Assembly: GCF_015207655.1 (NCBI RefSeq)
Contig: NZ_JADEWN010000009.1
Span: 57,288-121,287, forward strand
DNA from: Gloeocapsopsis crepidinum LEGE 06123
GTDB lineage: Bacteria > Cyanobacteriota > Cyanobacteriia > Cyanobacteriales > Chroococcidiopsidaceae
Reading direction: 5' to 3'
DNA length: 64,000 bases
A program made the position numbers and the translations under genes. Within the stretch, counting starts at the first letter, position 1, and each line of letters opens with the position of its first letter. The notes under the pieces were generated by a model. It had not been told where the DNA came from, searched no databases, and saw nothing but the letters and a program-made list of their open reading frames with translations. This document shows, in pieces, positions 16,929-26,077 of this stretch.

Positions 16929-18506
16929 TTATGCTCTTTGAGCGCCTGGTTGTCCATTTTCAACAATAAAAGACGCCAGCGTACTTGCTGGAGCTTGCGG
17001 ATCGAGAATCGTCGAAACAACTCGATAATCGCTACGCCATTGTTTGGGTGTAAGTTGACAGCGGACATAGCCTCGAAAAGCACCATCAAAGAACTTTGTA
17101 TGTGGATTATTGGCTAAAGCTGCAGTCACTGGGGCAATAAACTGCGCGGGAAAATCTGAAGTAATCGAAGTTCCGACAAATTCTGTACCAATGGTAGGTG
17201 AAGCAGGATTTTTAAAGTCGGTTTTGAGATCGTGTACCCAGCTTGAATGAATATCACCTGTAATGACAACAGGGTTAGCTACTTCTTTGCGTTGTTGGAT
17301 GAAGTTAAACAGGCGATTGCGTGCCGCAACATAACCATCCCATTGATCGACGTTAAATGTTTCACTATCTGAACGTGCGTCAAAGTCAAATTGAGCCATC
17401 ATTGTTTGTTGGGCTATAACATTCCAACGCGCTTGCGATCGCTCTAATCCTCTAAATAACCAACGTTCTTGCTCTTTGCCTGTCATTGTCGCCTCTTCAG
17501 CTAAAGCTTCCGCACACCGAGGTTTTAATCCATCATCACACGGTTGGTTAGTGCGATACTGACGAGTATCCAATACAAAAAACTCAGCTAAGTCCCCAAA
17601 AGTCAAACGCCGGTAAAGTTGCAGATTTGGACCCTTGGGTAAGGAAGATAAACGCAATGGCATATGCTCGTAGTAAGCTTGATAAGCGTTTGCACGGCGT
17701 TTAATAAATTCCTCCCGTGTTTGATTGTCTTCAGGAATTAAGTTGGCATAATTATTATCAACTTCATGGTCGTCCCAGGTGACAATCCAAGGAAATTTTG
17801 CATGAACCGCTTGTAAATGAAATCCGGTTTTGTACAAAGCATGACGGTTGCGGTAGTCAGCAAGACTAACAATTTCAGGGCTATTGTGTTGACGTGGCTT
17901 GCTGAAATCAGGTCCGTATTCGTAAATATAATCGCCAAGATGTACGACAAAATCGAGTTCTTCCTGCGCCATGTTGCGGTAGGCAGAATAAAAGCCATTT
18001 TGCCAGTCTTGACACGAAGCAAAGGCAAAAGTTAGTTGTTGTAAGCGCTCGCCCCGTGCGGGTGCAGTGCGTGTTCTCCCGATGCGACTTGTGTCATTAC
18101 CTGCTTTGAATTGATACCAATACCAGCGATTTGGTTCTAATCCTTGAACTTCTACATGAACTGAATGCGCGAGTTCAGGAGTGGCGATCACCGTTCCTTT
18201 TTGGATAACTTGCTGCATTTTGGGATCTCGTGCCACTTGCCAGCGCACTTCAACATCTTGGTTTGGCATTCCCCCACCGTTGAGTGGTTGAGGTGCTAAC
18301 CGCGTCCAAATCACAAAACCATCGGGTAATGGTTCTCCTGAAGCGACACCGAGTTTAAAGGGATAATCAGAAAATCTTGGTTGGGCAACAACTCGCCGCG
18401 AAAATTGACTTGCGATCGCCAAACTTGTCAATCCACTCACACCTATAAGCAAGCGCCGCCGCTGCATCTGAGTTAACAGCAAACGGTTAAAATCCCAGCG
18501 AGTCAT
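16929..18506 (-). CDS. phoD: Alkaline phosphatase D (PhoD family)
   Basis: A secreted metallophosphoesterase that releases phosphate from organic esters and diesters. The start at 18506 is chosen because GAGGAG (complement of 18514-18519) lies 7 bp upstream; it gives 525 residues, while an upstream Met at 18548 has no such site. The N-terminus MQRRRLLIGVSG is Tat-like. Catalytic motifs are ASCQDWQNGFYSAY, HLGDYIYEYG, WDDHEVDNNY and GDIHSSWVHD. Expression is probably phosphate-controlled, but I could not identify a Pho box. Confidence 0.93.
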   Translation of the reverse strand: MTRWDFNRLLLTQMQRRRLLIGVSGLTSLAIASQFSRRVVAQPRFSDYPFKLGVASGEPLPDGFVIWTRLAPQPLNGGGMPNQDVEVRWQVARDPKMQQVIQKGTVIATPELAHSVHVEVQGLEPNRWYWYQFKAGNDTSRIGRTRTAPARGERLQQLTFAFASCQDWQNGFYSAYRNMAQEELDFVVHLGDYIYEYGPDFSKPRQHNSPEIVSLADYRNRHALYKTGFHLQAVHAKFPWIVTWDDHEVDNNYANLIPEDNQTREEFIKRRANAYQAYYEHMPLRLSSLPKGPNLQLYRRLTFGDLAEFFVLDTRQYRTNQPCDDGLKPRCAEALAEEATMTGKEQERWLFRGLERSQARWNVIAQQTMMAQFDFDARSDSETFNVDQWDGYVAARNRLFNFIQQRKEVANPVVITGDIHSSWVHDLKTDFKNPASPTIGTEFVGTSITSDFPAQFIAPVTAALANNPHTKFFDGAFRGYVRCQLTPKQWRSDYRVVSTILDPQAPASTLASFIVENGQPGAQRA

Positions 18507-18700
18507 GTGTTTGCTCCTCTTGTATTTTTTTAGCCTTGAGAAGCTCAACTAATAGTGTCAAGCTTCATCCAATGCAACAAGAAAGTAGCAAGTACGTATT
18601 AACTGCTCATCAAGGTAGTGTTAAAGTTGACTTAACTTTGATGAATTTGTATATAGGCTAACCAAATGATGTAAGTCAATCTCTTGCCTGCCCACAGCAT

Positions 18701-18740
18701 AAAAAAACTTGCCTTAAGAGCACTAATTCCTCAAAGCAAG
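18701..18740 (-). terminator. Rho-independent terminator of the pnt operon
   Basis: On the minus strand CTTGC...CTC pairs with GAG...GCAAG (plus-strand GCAAG at 18736-18740, CTTGC at 18708-18712), followed by seven Ts (plus-strand A run 18701-18707). It lies 36 bp past the pntB stop. Confidence 0.6.
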
Positions 18741-18775
18741 CTTAGAAATTTGTCAGTTGTGATTGAGAGCGCTTT

Positions 18776-20170
18776 TTATAACTGCTTCACCTCAGAAACC
18801 AACTTGCCTACGACATCTTTAGCGCTACCAAAGAGCATCATAGTTTTATCTTTGTAGAACAGATCGTTATCCACACCAGCAAAACCAGTACTCATGCCCC
18901 GCTTAATCACAATTGTGTGCTTGGCGCGATCTACTTCTAAAATTGGCATTCCATAAATTGGGCTAGCGGCATCACTACGGGCTGCTGGGTTCACGACATC
19001 ATTTGCCCCGATCACCAAAGCGACATCTGTTTGCTCAAATTGGGGATTAATATCCTCCATATCATGCAACTGGGGATACGGGACATTCGCTTCTGCAAGT
19101 AACACATTCATATGCCCTGGCATTCTTCCTGCGACAGGATGAATGGCATACTTAACATCAACGCCCATTTTTTCAAGTTGATCTGCTAATTCGCGAACGC
19201 TGTGCTGTGCTTGCGCTACTGCCATTCCATATCCAGGAACAATAACTACCGATCGCGCATAACCCAACATCATTGCGCCTTCTTCGGGATCAATGCTGTG
19301 TACAGTTTTATCTTCTGTACCACCACCGCCTGAGACACCTGCTTTGCCAAACGAGCCAAACAACACGCTTACCAAAGAGCGGTTCATTGCTTTGCACATG
19401 ATCTGCGTCAAAATCAATCCAGATGCACCTACTAAAGCACCCGCAATAATTAGCATATTATTCATTACGACAAAACCAGCAGCACTCGCCGCTAAACCTG
19501 ATAACGAGTTCAACAGCGAAATCACGACAGGCATATCGCCACCACCAATTGGTAGGACAAATAATACGCCGAGGAGTAGGGAAACACCCACTACTGCCAA
19601 GAATATTGGTAAATTTTCGGGGGCGACTAATAAATATCCGCTACCAACAACAAAACCAACTAAAAGTAAGGCATTAATTGGTTGCTGTAATGGAAATGTC
19701 ACTGGAGAACCGCTGATTAAACCTTGCAACTTGGCAAAGGCAATCATACTGCCAGTAAAAGTGACACCACCAATAAACACATCCAACAGCATGGAAATAT
19801 TGGCATCGAGGGGAATAGCTTGCGAAGTTCCCATTAATCGCCAAAACTCTGCTACTGCAACGAGTGCAGAAGCCGCACCACCAAGTCCGTTTAACAAGCC
19901 TACCATCTGTGGCATGGCTGTCATGGCGACTTTTTGCGCAGCGATCGCACCAATCAACGAACCAACTGCCAAACCAACTAAAATCATTTCATAGCTTAGC
20001 ACTTGCCGATCGAGCAGCGTTGCGACTACAGCAAGCAACATCCCGACTGCTGCTAAGAAATTACCTTGACGTGCGCTAGCAGGCGAACCTAATTTTTTTA
20101 AACCAACGATAAATAACGAAGCAGCTACTAAATAAGTTAACTGAATTCCTGTTGGTAGAAATTCACTCAC
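18776..20170 (-). CDS. pntB: NAD(P) transhydrogenase subunit beta
   Basis: A 464-residue integral membrane protein with a C-terminal NADP(H)-binding domain III. Visible features: about eight hydrophobic helices, then VVIVPGYGMAVAQAQ, HPVAGRMPGHMNVLLAEA, ALVIGANDVVNPAA and KRGMSTGFAGVDN. It couples proton translocation to hydride transfer between NADH and NADP+. It overlaps pntA2 by 4 bp and ends the operon. Confidence 0.97.
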   Translation of the reverse strand: MSEFLPTGIQLTYLVAASLFIVGLKKLGSPASARQGNFLAAVGMLLAVVATLLDRQVLSYEMILVGLAVGSLIGAIAAQKVAMTAMPQMVGLLNGLGGAASALVAVAEFWRLMGTSQAIPLDANISMLLDVFIGGVTFTGSMIAFAKLQGLISGSPVTFPLQQPINALLLVGFVVGSGYLLVAPENLPIFLAVVGVSLLLGVLFVLPIGGGDMPVVISLLNSLSGLAASAAGFVVMNNMLIIAGALVGASGLILTQIMCKAMNRSLVSVLFGSFGKAGVSGGGGTEDKTVHSIDPEEGAMMLGYARSVVIVPGYGMAVAQAQHSVRELADQLEKMGVDVKYAIHPVAGRMPGHMNVLLAEANVPYPQLHDMEDINPQFEQTDVALVIGANDVVNPAARSDAASPIYGMPILEVDRAKHTIVIKRGMSTGFAGVDNDLFYKDKTMMLFGSAKDVVGKLVSEVKQL

Positions 20171-20460
20171 GCTTTCACCTCTTTTTTCTTAAACATTTGC
20201 AACATCCGATCTGTCACCAGGAAACCACCTACAACGTTAATGGTCGCTAGCACGACGGCAATTAAGCCTAAAATGACAGATACCTGTCCCTCATTAGCAC
20301 CCGAAACGAGAATCGCGCCAATCACCGCAATGCCGGAAATCGCGTTTGCACCAGACATTAAAGGTGTATGTAATGTTGGCGGAACTTTATTGATTACCTC
20401 AAATCCCGCAAAAGATGCCAAAACAAATACAAACAAAGCCGCTATGAGTGCTTCTGTCAT
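20167..20460 (-). CDS. NAD(P) transhydrogenase subunit alpha part 2 (membrane)
   Basis: A 97-residue protein from MTEALIAALFVF with three hydrophobic helices, matching the membrane domain that is fused to PntA in E. coli but separate in cyanobacteria. The start at 20460 is preferred over 20502 because GGAG lies 8 bp upstream and the family begins here. It is between pntA1 and pntB, overlapping pntB by 4 bp. Confidence 0.93.
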   Translation of the reverse strand: MTEALIAALFVFVLASFAGFEVINKVPPTLHTPLMSGANAISGIAVIGAILVSGANEGQVSVILGLIAVVLATINVVGGFLVTDRMLQMFKKKEVKA

Positions 20461-20505
20461 TGAAAAATCTCCATTTTTGGTAATTACTTGATTACCTGTC
20501 ACCTC

Positions 20506-21672
20506 TTACCCAGCTGTCGCACTACTTAAAGTTGCTAAAGCTTCTTTCACGCGTTGATTGCGAATTTCACCCGCGTGCGTGATGCAAGCAGCATTAACAA
20601 TATCATCTGCAAAATTCACGTCCAGATTGCCATCTTTGATTAGCAGTTGGATGAGTGAAAAAAGGTTTTTTGCATACAGTTGACTCGCGTGAACTGGCAT
20701 TGATGAAGGTAGATTAATTGGACCAATAATTGTCACGCCATTGCGCTGTACATCTTTACCTGGTTCAGTACAAGCACAGTTGCCACCTTGTTCAGCAGCA
20801 AGATCGACAACAACTGAACCTGGTTTCATTTGGGCAACCATTTCTTCTGTGACGAGAAGTGGTGCTTTTTTACCGGGAACTTGTGCTGTTGTAATGACTA
20901 CGTCAGATTGCTTGATGTGTTCAGCAACAACTTCTTGCGTGCGTTGCTTGGCTGCTTCTGAAACTTCTTTAGCGTATCCGCCGTCGGCAACAGTATCTTC
21001 GTTGAGTTGTACCTCAACAAACTTTGCTCCCAAGCTTTGAACTTCTTCTTTGACTGCAGGGCGAATATCAAAAGCTTCTACCACAGCGCCTAGGCGTCTT
21101 GCAGTCGCGATCGCTTGTAATCCAGCGACACCTGCACCCATAATAAATACCTTGGCTGGAGCGATTGTTCCTGCCGCAGTCGTTAACATAGGAAAGTATT
21201 TTGGTAGTGCTGCTGCGGCAATTAACACAGCTTTATACCCTGCAATCGATGCTTGTGATGATAAAGCATCCATACTTTGCGCTCTTGTTGTGCGTGGGAT
21301 CATTTCCATACTCAGCGCTGTAATCTGTCGCTGCGCCAAACGTTGGGCGATCTCAGGTTCACCTAATGGATTTAAGAAGCTAATTAAAACTGCGCCTTCA
21401 CGCAATAAATCTACTTCCAAACGCCCATCTTCGCGCTCTCTAGGTATCCCTACTTTGAGCAGGATATCAGCTTCACGCCACAAGGCATCTGTATCAGTTA
21501 TAATTTTCGCCCCTGCTGTTTCGTAGTCTGTATCCGTAAAAAAGGAACTTTCTCCGGCACCTGCTTCTACCCAAATTTCGATTCCCTTCTTAACTAGTCG
21601 AGCAACTGTATCTGGAATTAAGGCAACACGACGCTCACCAACTTCAATTTCTTTTGCAACTGCTAATTTCAT
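20506..21672 (-). CDS. pntA: NAD(P) transhydrogenase subunit alpha part 1
   Basis: A 388-residue soluble NAD(H)-binding domain I. The N-terminal signature is AKEIEVGERRVALIPDTV; the Rossmann fold has FIMGAGVAGLQAIATARRLGA, then VEAFDIRPAVKEEVQSLGA and VVVDLAAEQGGNC. It is the first gene of the pntA1-A2-B operon. AAGGAG sits 5-10 bp upstream of the ATG. Confidence 0.96.
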   Translation of the reverse strand: MKLAVAKEIEVGERRVALIPDTVARLVKKGIEIWVEAGAGESSFFTDTDYETAGAKIITDTDALWREADILLKVGIPREREDGRLEVDLLREGAVLISFLNPLGEPEIAQRLAQRQITALSMEMIPRTTRAQSMDALSSQASIAGYKAVLIAAAALPKYFPMLTTAAGTIAPAKVFIMGAGVAGLQAIATARRLGAVVEAFDIRPAVKEEVQSLGAKFVEVQLNEDTVADGGYAKEVSEAAKQRTQEVVAEHIKQSDVVITTAQVPGKKAPLLVTEEMVAQMKPGSVVVDLAAEQGGNCACTEPGKDVQRNGVTIIGPINLPSSMPVHASQLYAKNLFSLIQLLIKDGNLDVNFADDIVNAACITHAGEIRNQRVKEALATLSSATAG

Positions 21673-22514
21673 TCAATCTCCTTCTTGATAATCTCAATCA
21701 CGCAATTTAAAACTATGTGTGTTACTAGCTCCCTCTACAGCCAATTGAAAGCTCCTTACTCCTCCTAAGTTTTGCATGGACAAGGCAAAGCAGCGTGTTA
21801 TCCGCTTTGTTGCTATCGGAGGCTTCATTGTGGCAATTGCAATTTAATACTTTTCAAAACTTACTTATACTTAATTCTGCACATCTTATTGCGATCCCCA
21901 AATGTTAAATTCTAATCTTTAGCTTCTTTTATAAATTGAGCTACAAAAAATAGCCTATATGTTACACGTAGTAACATTGACTTTTTTCGTCATACAGAAA
22001 GCATATTTAACAATTTTGGGAAATGTCTTGATGAATGTAGCTTACCTGATAGGCACTTGTGTGGCAAAATGTCTCAACTTTTATAACGAAAACCCAAGAT
22101 ATAGATACACTGGTACACATTTATCAACAAAGTCAAGCACATTACCTAAGATGAGAGTAACTTAAACTGAGCCTGCTCTAGCTTCTTTGATCTAAGATAT
22201 GCTCAACAAAATCTTAAGAAAATGGCACTTTTTTCAACTACAGCACGTCTAACCTCACAGGAGCGAGGAGCGATGAGTAAGGGGTTCTCTCACCCCTTAA
22301 TAGGCATTTAGCGGATTGAATTGCGATTTGTGTGTCGGGCTACTTCCTCTCCACACAATTTCTAGCTTCTCCATGCCGTTAGTGCTAGAGCATTAAACCT
22401 CAAACCTGATTCACACGAGATTCTTCTGTGCCCTCGTCTCTCATCCCTAGCTCCTCGCCCCTTTCTGATAAAGTTTAGTAAAAACACCTAGTAATTTTTT
22501 AGGTATACAGACCG
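21673..22514. other. 842-bp intergenic region with hairpin and C/G-rich repeat fragments
   Basis: Between pntA1 (minus) and the DUF2808 gene (plus). Contains a TAAGGGG/CCCCTTA hairpin (22278-22284 with 22293-22299, 8-nt loop) and degenerate G-rich and C-rich heptamers (22253-22300, 22425-22465). A 23-codon reading frame (21776-21847) encodes a hydrophobic peptide but lacks a ribosome-binding site. I see no convincing gene. Promoters for both flanking genes must lie here. Confidence 0.55.
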
Positions 22515-23048
22515 ATGGTAGCCACAAAAGTATCTATGCGTCGCGTAATTTCTGCTTTAGCTGTTAGTGGTTGTTTGATTGCTGCGTTTCCTGTCATTTC
22601 TACCGCCCAGTCTTTACCTGGTTTTACAATATTTAGCGGTGTAAAACGCGAAAATCAGTTGCCTTTTCGCTTGGACTTTGGTGGGCAAGCTAATGGTTGG
22701 GATCGCTACCGCTTGCGCATTCCAGGAAATAGGCTAAATTTAGCTGCTGCTCAATTCACAGTTTCCTATCCAGAAAACTATCGAGGCAAATTTGATCCAG
22801 ATAACATTGAAGTACGTGTAAGAGGAAAAAGCGTACCCCTACAAGAAGTGAGATGGGATCAAGAAAACCGCGTAGTGGAAATTTTTCCTGCCGAACCTGT
22901 GCCAGCAAACACGCGTACTGAAATAGTGTTTTCTAATGTTAGAAATCCTACCTTTGGCGGGATGTACTATTTCAATTGCCAGATTCAAACTCCTGGTGAT
23001 GTACCCCTACTGCGCTATGTAGGAACGTGGATTCTGAGTATTAGTTGA
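22515..23048 (+). CDS. DUF2808 exported protein
   Basis: A 177-residue protein with a signal peptide (residues 1 to about 31, ending ISTAQS). The mature domain has RLDFGGQANGWDRYRLRIPG, FTVSYPENYRGKFDPDNIEV and IFPAEPVPANTRTEIVFSNV, ending in NPTFGGMYYFNCQIQTPGD. This matches the cyanobacterial DUF2808 family of periplasmic/envelope proteins with no known activity. Confidence 0.88.
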   Translation: MVATKVSMRRVISALAVSGCLIAAFPVISTAQSLPGFTIFSGVKRENQLPFRLDFGGQANGWDRYRLRIPGNRLNLAAAQFTVSYPENYRGKFDPDNIEVRVRGKSVPLQEVRWDQENRVVEIFPAEPVPANTRTEIVFSNVRNPTFGGMYYFNCQIQTPGDVPLLRYVGTWILSIS

Positions 23049-23163
23049 GCTAGCAGTCAGTCTATCTTCCTGAGAAGCTGCTATTCAGGTCAATCAGTTG
23101 CAAGTTTGGTGATATGATAAGAGATTGTGATTTTTTGAAACAGCTGAGTAAGGAAGAAAACTC

Positions 23164-23298
23164 ATGAAACGCACTCTAGAAGGAACTAACCGCAAAAGAA
23201 AAAGAACATCTGGCTTTCGCGCTAGAATGCGCACTCCAGATGGACAAAACGTGATTAAAGCCCGCAGAAGAAAAGGACGTCATCGGTTAACCGTTTAG
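23164..23298 (+). CDS. rpmH: 50S ribosomal protein L34
   Basis: A 44-codon reading frame with the L34 pattern [20 protein letters not shown] followed by [20 protein letters not shown] and RLTV. It is strongly basic. TAAGGAAG 8-15 bp upstream serves as ribosome-binding site. It heads the conserved rpmH-rnpA-yidC cluster. Confidence 0.97.
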   Translation: MKRTLEGTNRKRKRTSGFRARMRTPDGQNVIKARRRKGRHRLTV

Positions 23299-23328
23299 CG
23301 TTGAGACATTCAAAATCAACGAAACGTA

Positions 23329-23733
23329 GTGCATAGCTCAAATAGACTTCAAAGTCGGTACGATTTCCGAGCAGTGTTTCGAGAAGGTATCCGCTGTCAT
23401 GGATCTCATCTCACACTGAGAGCCTTACACAAAAAAGCGAAACCGATTGTTAATAATTCTAAGGTGGAGCCAGAAAACTTTGAGTTGGAGGTGGCAACTA
23501 AAATTGGTATTTCGATTAGTACAAAGGTGAGTAAACGGGCTGTAGTGCGCAATCGGATCAAGCGTCAGATCCGAGCAGCTTTTCGCAGTTTGTTACCTCA
23601 GATATCGCCTGGATGGCTATTAGTGGTTATCGTAAAACCTTCAGTTGTGCAAGCTAAGTGCGATTACGATCAATTTCTGCAAGAATTAGAGCAGTTGTTG
23701 ACAGAAGCTGAGGTAATCGATGGGCATTCGTGA
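23329..23733 (+). CDS. rnpA: Ribonuclease P protein component
   Basis: A 134-residue basic protein that assists the RNA subunit of RNase P in 5' tRNA processing. It has the N-terminal SNRLQSRYDFRAVFREG and the RNR signature region KRAVVRNRIKRQIRAAFR. The start is a GTG at 23329; an in-frame stop at 23302 excludes a much longer form. It overlaps the next gene by 14 bp. Confidence 0.95.
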   Translation: MHSSNRLQSRYDFRAVFREGIRCHGSHLTLRALHKKAKPIVNNSKVEPENFELEVATKIGISISTKVSKRAVVRNRIKRQIRAAFRSLLPQISPGWLLVVIVKPSVVQAKCDYDQFLQELEQLLTEAEVIDGHS

Positions 23734-24100
23734 AGAAGTGTTTTTTGAAGGTGGACCGCATATTGGAGACCTTATTATTAACTTGCTAATTGGATTAACG
23801 CTAATCGGTTTACCACTGAGTGTTGGCGCAATTGTCAGAGCCTTGTGGTTACGCTATCGCGTCACAAATCGTAGAATTACAGTAACAGGAGGATGGCAAG
23901 GGCGTGATCGCACTGATATTATCTACGCAGAAATTGTCAAGATTGTAAAAGTTCCTCGTGGTCTTGGCATGTGGGGAGATATGGTTCTTACACTTAGAGA
24001 TGGTAGTCGCTTGGAACTACGTGCAGTTCCAAAGTTTCGCGAGATTTACGACTATATCAACGAGCAAGTAGCTGCCAAGAAAGTTGGTGCAACATCATAG
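23720..24100 (+). CDS. PH-domain membrane-anchored protein
   Basis: A 126-residue protein: a membrane hairpin at residues about 17-42 (LIINLLIGLTLIGLPLSVGA) and a bacterial PH-like domain (YRVTNRRITVTGGWQGRDRTDIIYAEI split at the strands, then LTLRDGSRLELRAVPKF). A gene of this type sits between rnpA and yidC in many cyanobacteria. Function unknown; location suggests a link to membrane-protein biogenesis. Confidence 0.85.
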   Translation: MGIREEVFFEGGPHIGDLIINLLIGLTLIGLPLSVGAIVRALWLRYRVTNRRITVTGGWQGRDRTDIIYAEIVKIVKVPRGLGMWGDMVLTLRDGSRLELRAVPKFREIYDYINEQVAAKKVGATS

Positions 24101-24136
24101 TCTGATAACGATATGAGGGCAGGCTTCTGGTTTTGC

Positions 24137-24163
24137 TATGAAATGCTAGCGTAGTATTTCATA
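24137..24163. repeat. 12-bp stem / 3-nt loop hairpin upstream of yidC
   Basis: TATGAAATGCTA (24137-24148) pairs with TAGTATTTCATA (24152-24163) around the loop GCG, with one G.T pair. No T-run follows on either strand, so a simple terminator is unlikely. It lies in the 205-bp gap between the PH-domain gene and yidC and could regulate yidC or be an mRNA processing site. Confidence 0.55.
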
Positions 24164-24305
24164 ATATGAACGAATTTTGAACATCGATGTGTTAGTAAAA
24201 TGACGAAAAACATCAATCCTCCGTTCTCTGCTCGCAACGCCTGACCCTTAGTTCGGATACATTAGATTCAGACAAATTAGAGTAGTTCAGGTTGACTTAA
24301 CACCA

Positions 24306-25451
24306 ATGGATTTTGGTATCGGGTTTCTTTCTAACAACGTAATGCTGCCGATCCTGGATTTCTTCTATGGGATCGTGCCCAGCTATGGATTAGCGATCGT
24401 GGCGCTAACACTCGTCATTCGCCTTGCAGTCTACCCTCTTAGTGCTGGCTCAATTCGCAATATGCGGCGCACGCGAATTACGCAGCCTTTAATGCAAAAG
24501 CGGGTTAAAGAAATTCAAGAACGACACAAAGATAATCCTGCAAAGTTGCAGGAAGAAATGAGCGGAGTATACAAAGAATTTGGTAATCCGTTAGCTGGAT
24601 GTTTACCAGTACTGTTGCAAATGCCAGTACTGTTTGCTTTATTTGCGACGCTGCGCGGTTCGCCGTTTTCTGATATCAACTATACTGTCAACCTGCAAAT
24701 TGTACCCCAGGAACAAATCGAACGAGTTCAACCAAAAGCCTTTGCGACTTCACCTCAAAATATCTACATTGCCGATGGAGAGCATTATCGCATTAGCGCA
24801 ATTGTACCTAGTGGTAATAGCTTAGCTGTTGGAGAAAAAACAAAGTTTGAATTTCAAACAGTCGAGGGTAAGCCACTCAAAGAATTAGTGGCTGAACATC
24901 CAGAAACTAGTATCAAGCCACGTTGGAGCATCACCAAAGGTCAAGAGCGGATACAGATAGATGAAGCAGGCAATATTGAAGCCTTGCAACCAGGTGAAGC
25001 AACAATTCAAGGGACGATTCCAGGAATCGCTGCGGACAAAGGCTTTCTGTTTATTGATGCTTTAGGTAGAGTTGGCGCGTTTGATGCCGATGGCAAAATT
25101 CACTGGGATATCGTGGCAATGGTGATCGGCTTCGGTTTAAGTTTATATCTTAGCCAAGTTCTTTCTGGTCAAGGTGCCTCAGGTAATCCTCAACAAGATA
25201 CAGTTAACAAAATTACTCCAGTCATTTTTTCGGGGATGTTTTTGTTTTTCCCGTTACCTGCTGGAGTCCTGATGTACATGCTCATTGCTAATATCTTCCA
25301 AACATTGCAAACTTTTGTTGTTTCCCGCGAACCACTGCCTGAAAATCTCCAAAAGATTGTCGCAGCATCAGAGACGAAAGAGTCAGAAGCCAAAGGACGT
25401 GAAGCACTTCCTTTCGAGCCAGGACGTTCTAAGAAAAAAGCTTCAGGATAA
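24306..25451 (+). CDS. yidC: Membrane protein insertase YidC/Oxa1/Alb3 type
   Basis: A 381-residue insertase. N-terminal helices lead to [19 protein letters not shown] with the conserved groove arginine R39, then the cytoplasmic coiled hairpin (about 60-95) and [22 protein letters not shown]. Residues about 125-265 form a long soluble insertion with a bacterial Ig-like strand pattern ([19 protein letters not shown]) before the last helices ([20 protein letters not shown]). The large E. coli-type N-terminal domain is absent. Confidence 0.93.
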   Translation: MDFGIGFLSNNVMLPILDFFYGIVPSYGLAIVALTLVIRLAVYPLSAGSIRNMRRTRITQPLMQKRVKEIQERHKDNPAKLQEEMSGVYKEFGNPLAGCLPVLLQMPVLFALFATLRGSPFSDINYTVNLQIVPQEQIERVQPKAFATSPQNIYIADGEHYRISAIVPSGNSLAVGEKTKFEFQTVEGKPLKELVAEHPETSIKPRWSITKGQERIQIDEAGNIEALQPGEATIQGTIPGIAADKGFLFIDALGRVGAFDADGKIHWDIVAMVIGFGLSLYLSQVLSGQGASGNPQQDTVNKITPVIFSGMFLFFPLPAGVLMYMLIANIFQTLQTFVVSREPLPENLQKIVAASETKESEAKGREALPFEPGRSKKKASG

Positions 25452-25453
25452 GT

Positions 25454-25966
25454 ATGACAGAAGATACGCGAATGCAGCGGGGTCAAACTTGGTTGGAATC
25501 GCTGCTCAAACTTATGAGTGTGTCTACAAATGTAGAAGCACACTTAGAAGCAAGTCAAATTCAAGATGGTGCTGCTCAAGAGCCTGACAACTACTGGTTG
25601 ACAGTTGATGAAACTAAACTTAGCTCAGAACAAATAAAAACTCTCATTGGTTCCGAAGGCAACGTACTTGACGCAATTCAGTATTTGGCTAATGCGACAC
25701 TCAATTTACATCAATCACAAGGCGAACAAGCATCATATACTGTAGAACTAGACGGTTATCGCATACGTCGCCAAGCAGAAGTGCAAGCGATCGCCTCCTC
25801 TGCAGCAGAACAAGTCCGTGCTTCAGGTCAAGAAGTTGAAATCAAGTCTCTGTCGTCAGCAGAACGCCGTCAAGTCCACACGTTTTTGAAAGGTTTCTCA
25901 GATTTAGAAACTTTTAGTAGAGGTAAAGAGCCGCACCGTCATTTAGTTGTGCGGCAGTTGCCATAA
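25454..25966 (+). CDS. KhpB/Jag-type KH-R3H RNA-binding protein
   Basis: A 170-residue protein starting 2 bp after the yidC stop. An N-terminal Jag-like segment is followed by a KH domain (LIGSEGNVLDAIQYLANATL, residues about 60-80) and an R3H domain (SLSSAERRQVHTFLKGF, RGKEPHRHLVVRQLP). The family binds RNA and is normally encoded beside yidC. Confidence 0.92.
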   Translation: MTEDTRMQRGQTWLESLLKLMSVSTNVEAHLEASQIQDGAAQEPDNYWLTVDETKLSSEQIKTLIGSEGNVLDAIQYLANATLNLHQSQGEQASYTVELDGYRIRRQAEVQAIASSAAEQVRASGQEVEIKSLSSAERRQVHTFLKGFSDLETFSRGKEPHRHLVVRQLP

Positions 25967-25982
25967 AATTAGTGTAGAGTCT

Positions 25983-26002
25983 AGGGGCGTTATTGCGCCC
26001 CT
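25983..26002 (+). terminator. GC-rich hairpin after khpB
   Basis: AGGGGCG (25983-25989) and CGCCCCT (25996-26002) form a perfect 7-bp stem with a 6-nt loop, 16 bp after the khpB stop. The trailing CTTACA has few Ts, so termination strength is uncertain. Confidence 0.55.
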
Positions 26003-26077
26003 CTTACATAATTGATAGCTAACAAGTGATAGCAACAGCTAGACTGTTATTGAAATACTAACCTGTGCCGGAAATAC

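Noticed and set aside
19293..19994. 233-codon plus-strand reading frame
   Set aside because: Exact antisense shadow of pntB, with low-complexity composition and no recognisable family.
21050..21526. 158-codon plus-strand reading frame
   Set aside because: Antisense shadow of pntA; no signal, domain or ribosome site.
21959..22165. 68-codon reading frame in the pnt/DUF2808 gap
   Set aside because: No ribosome-binding site, no recognisable pattern, and codon use unlike neighbours.
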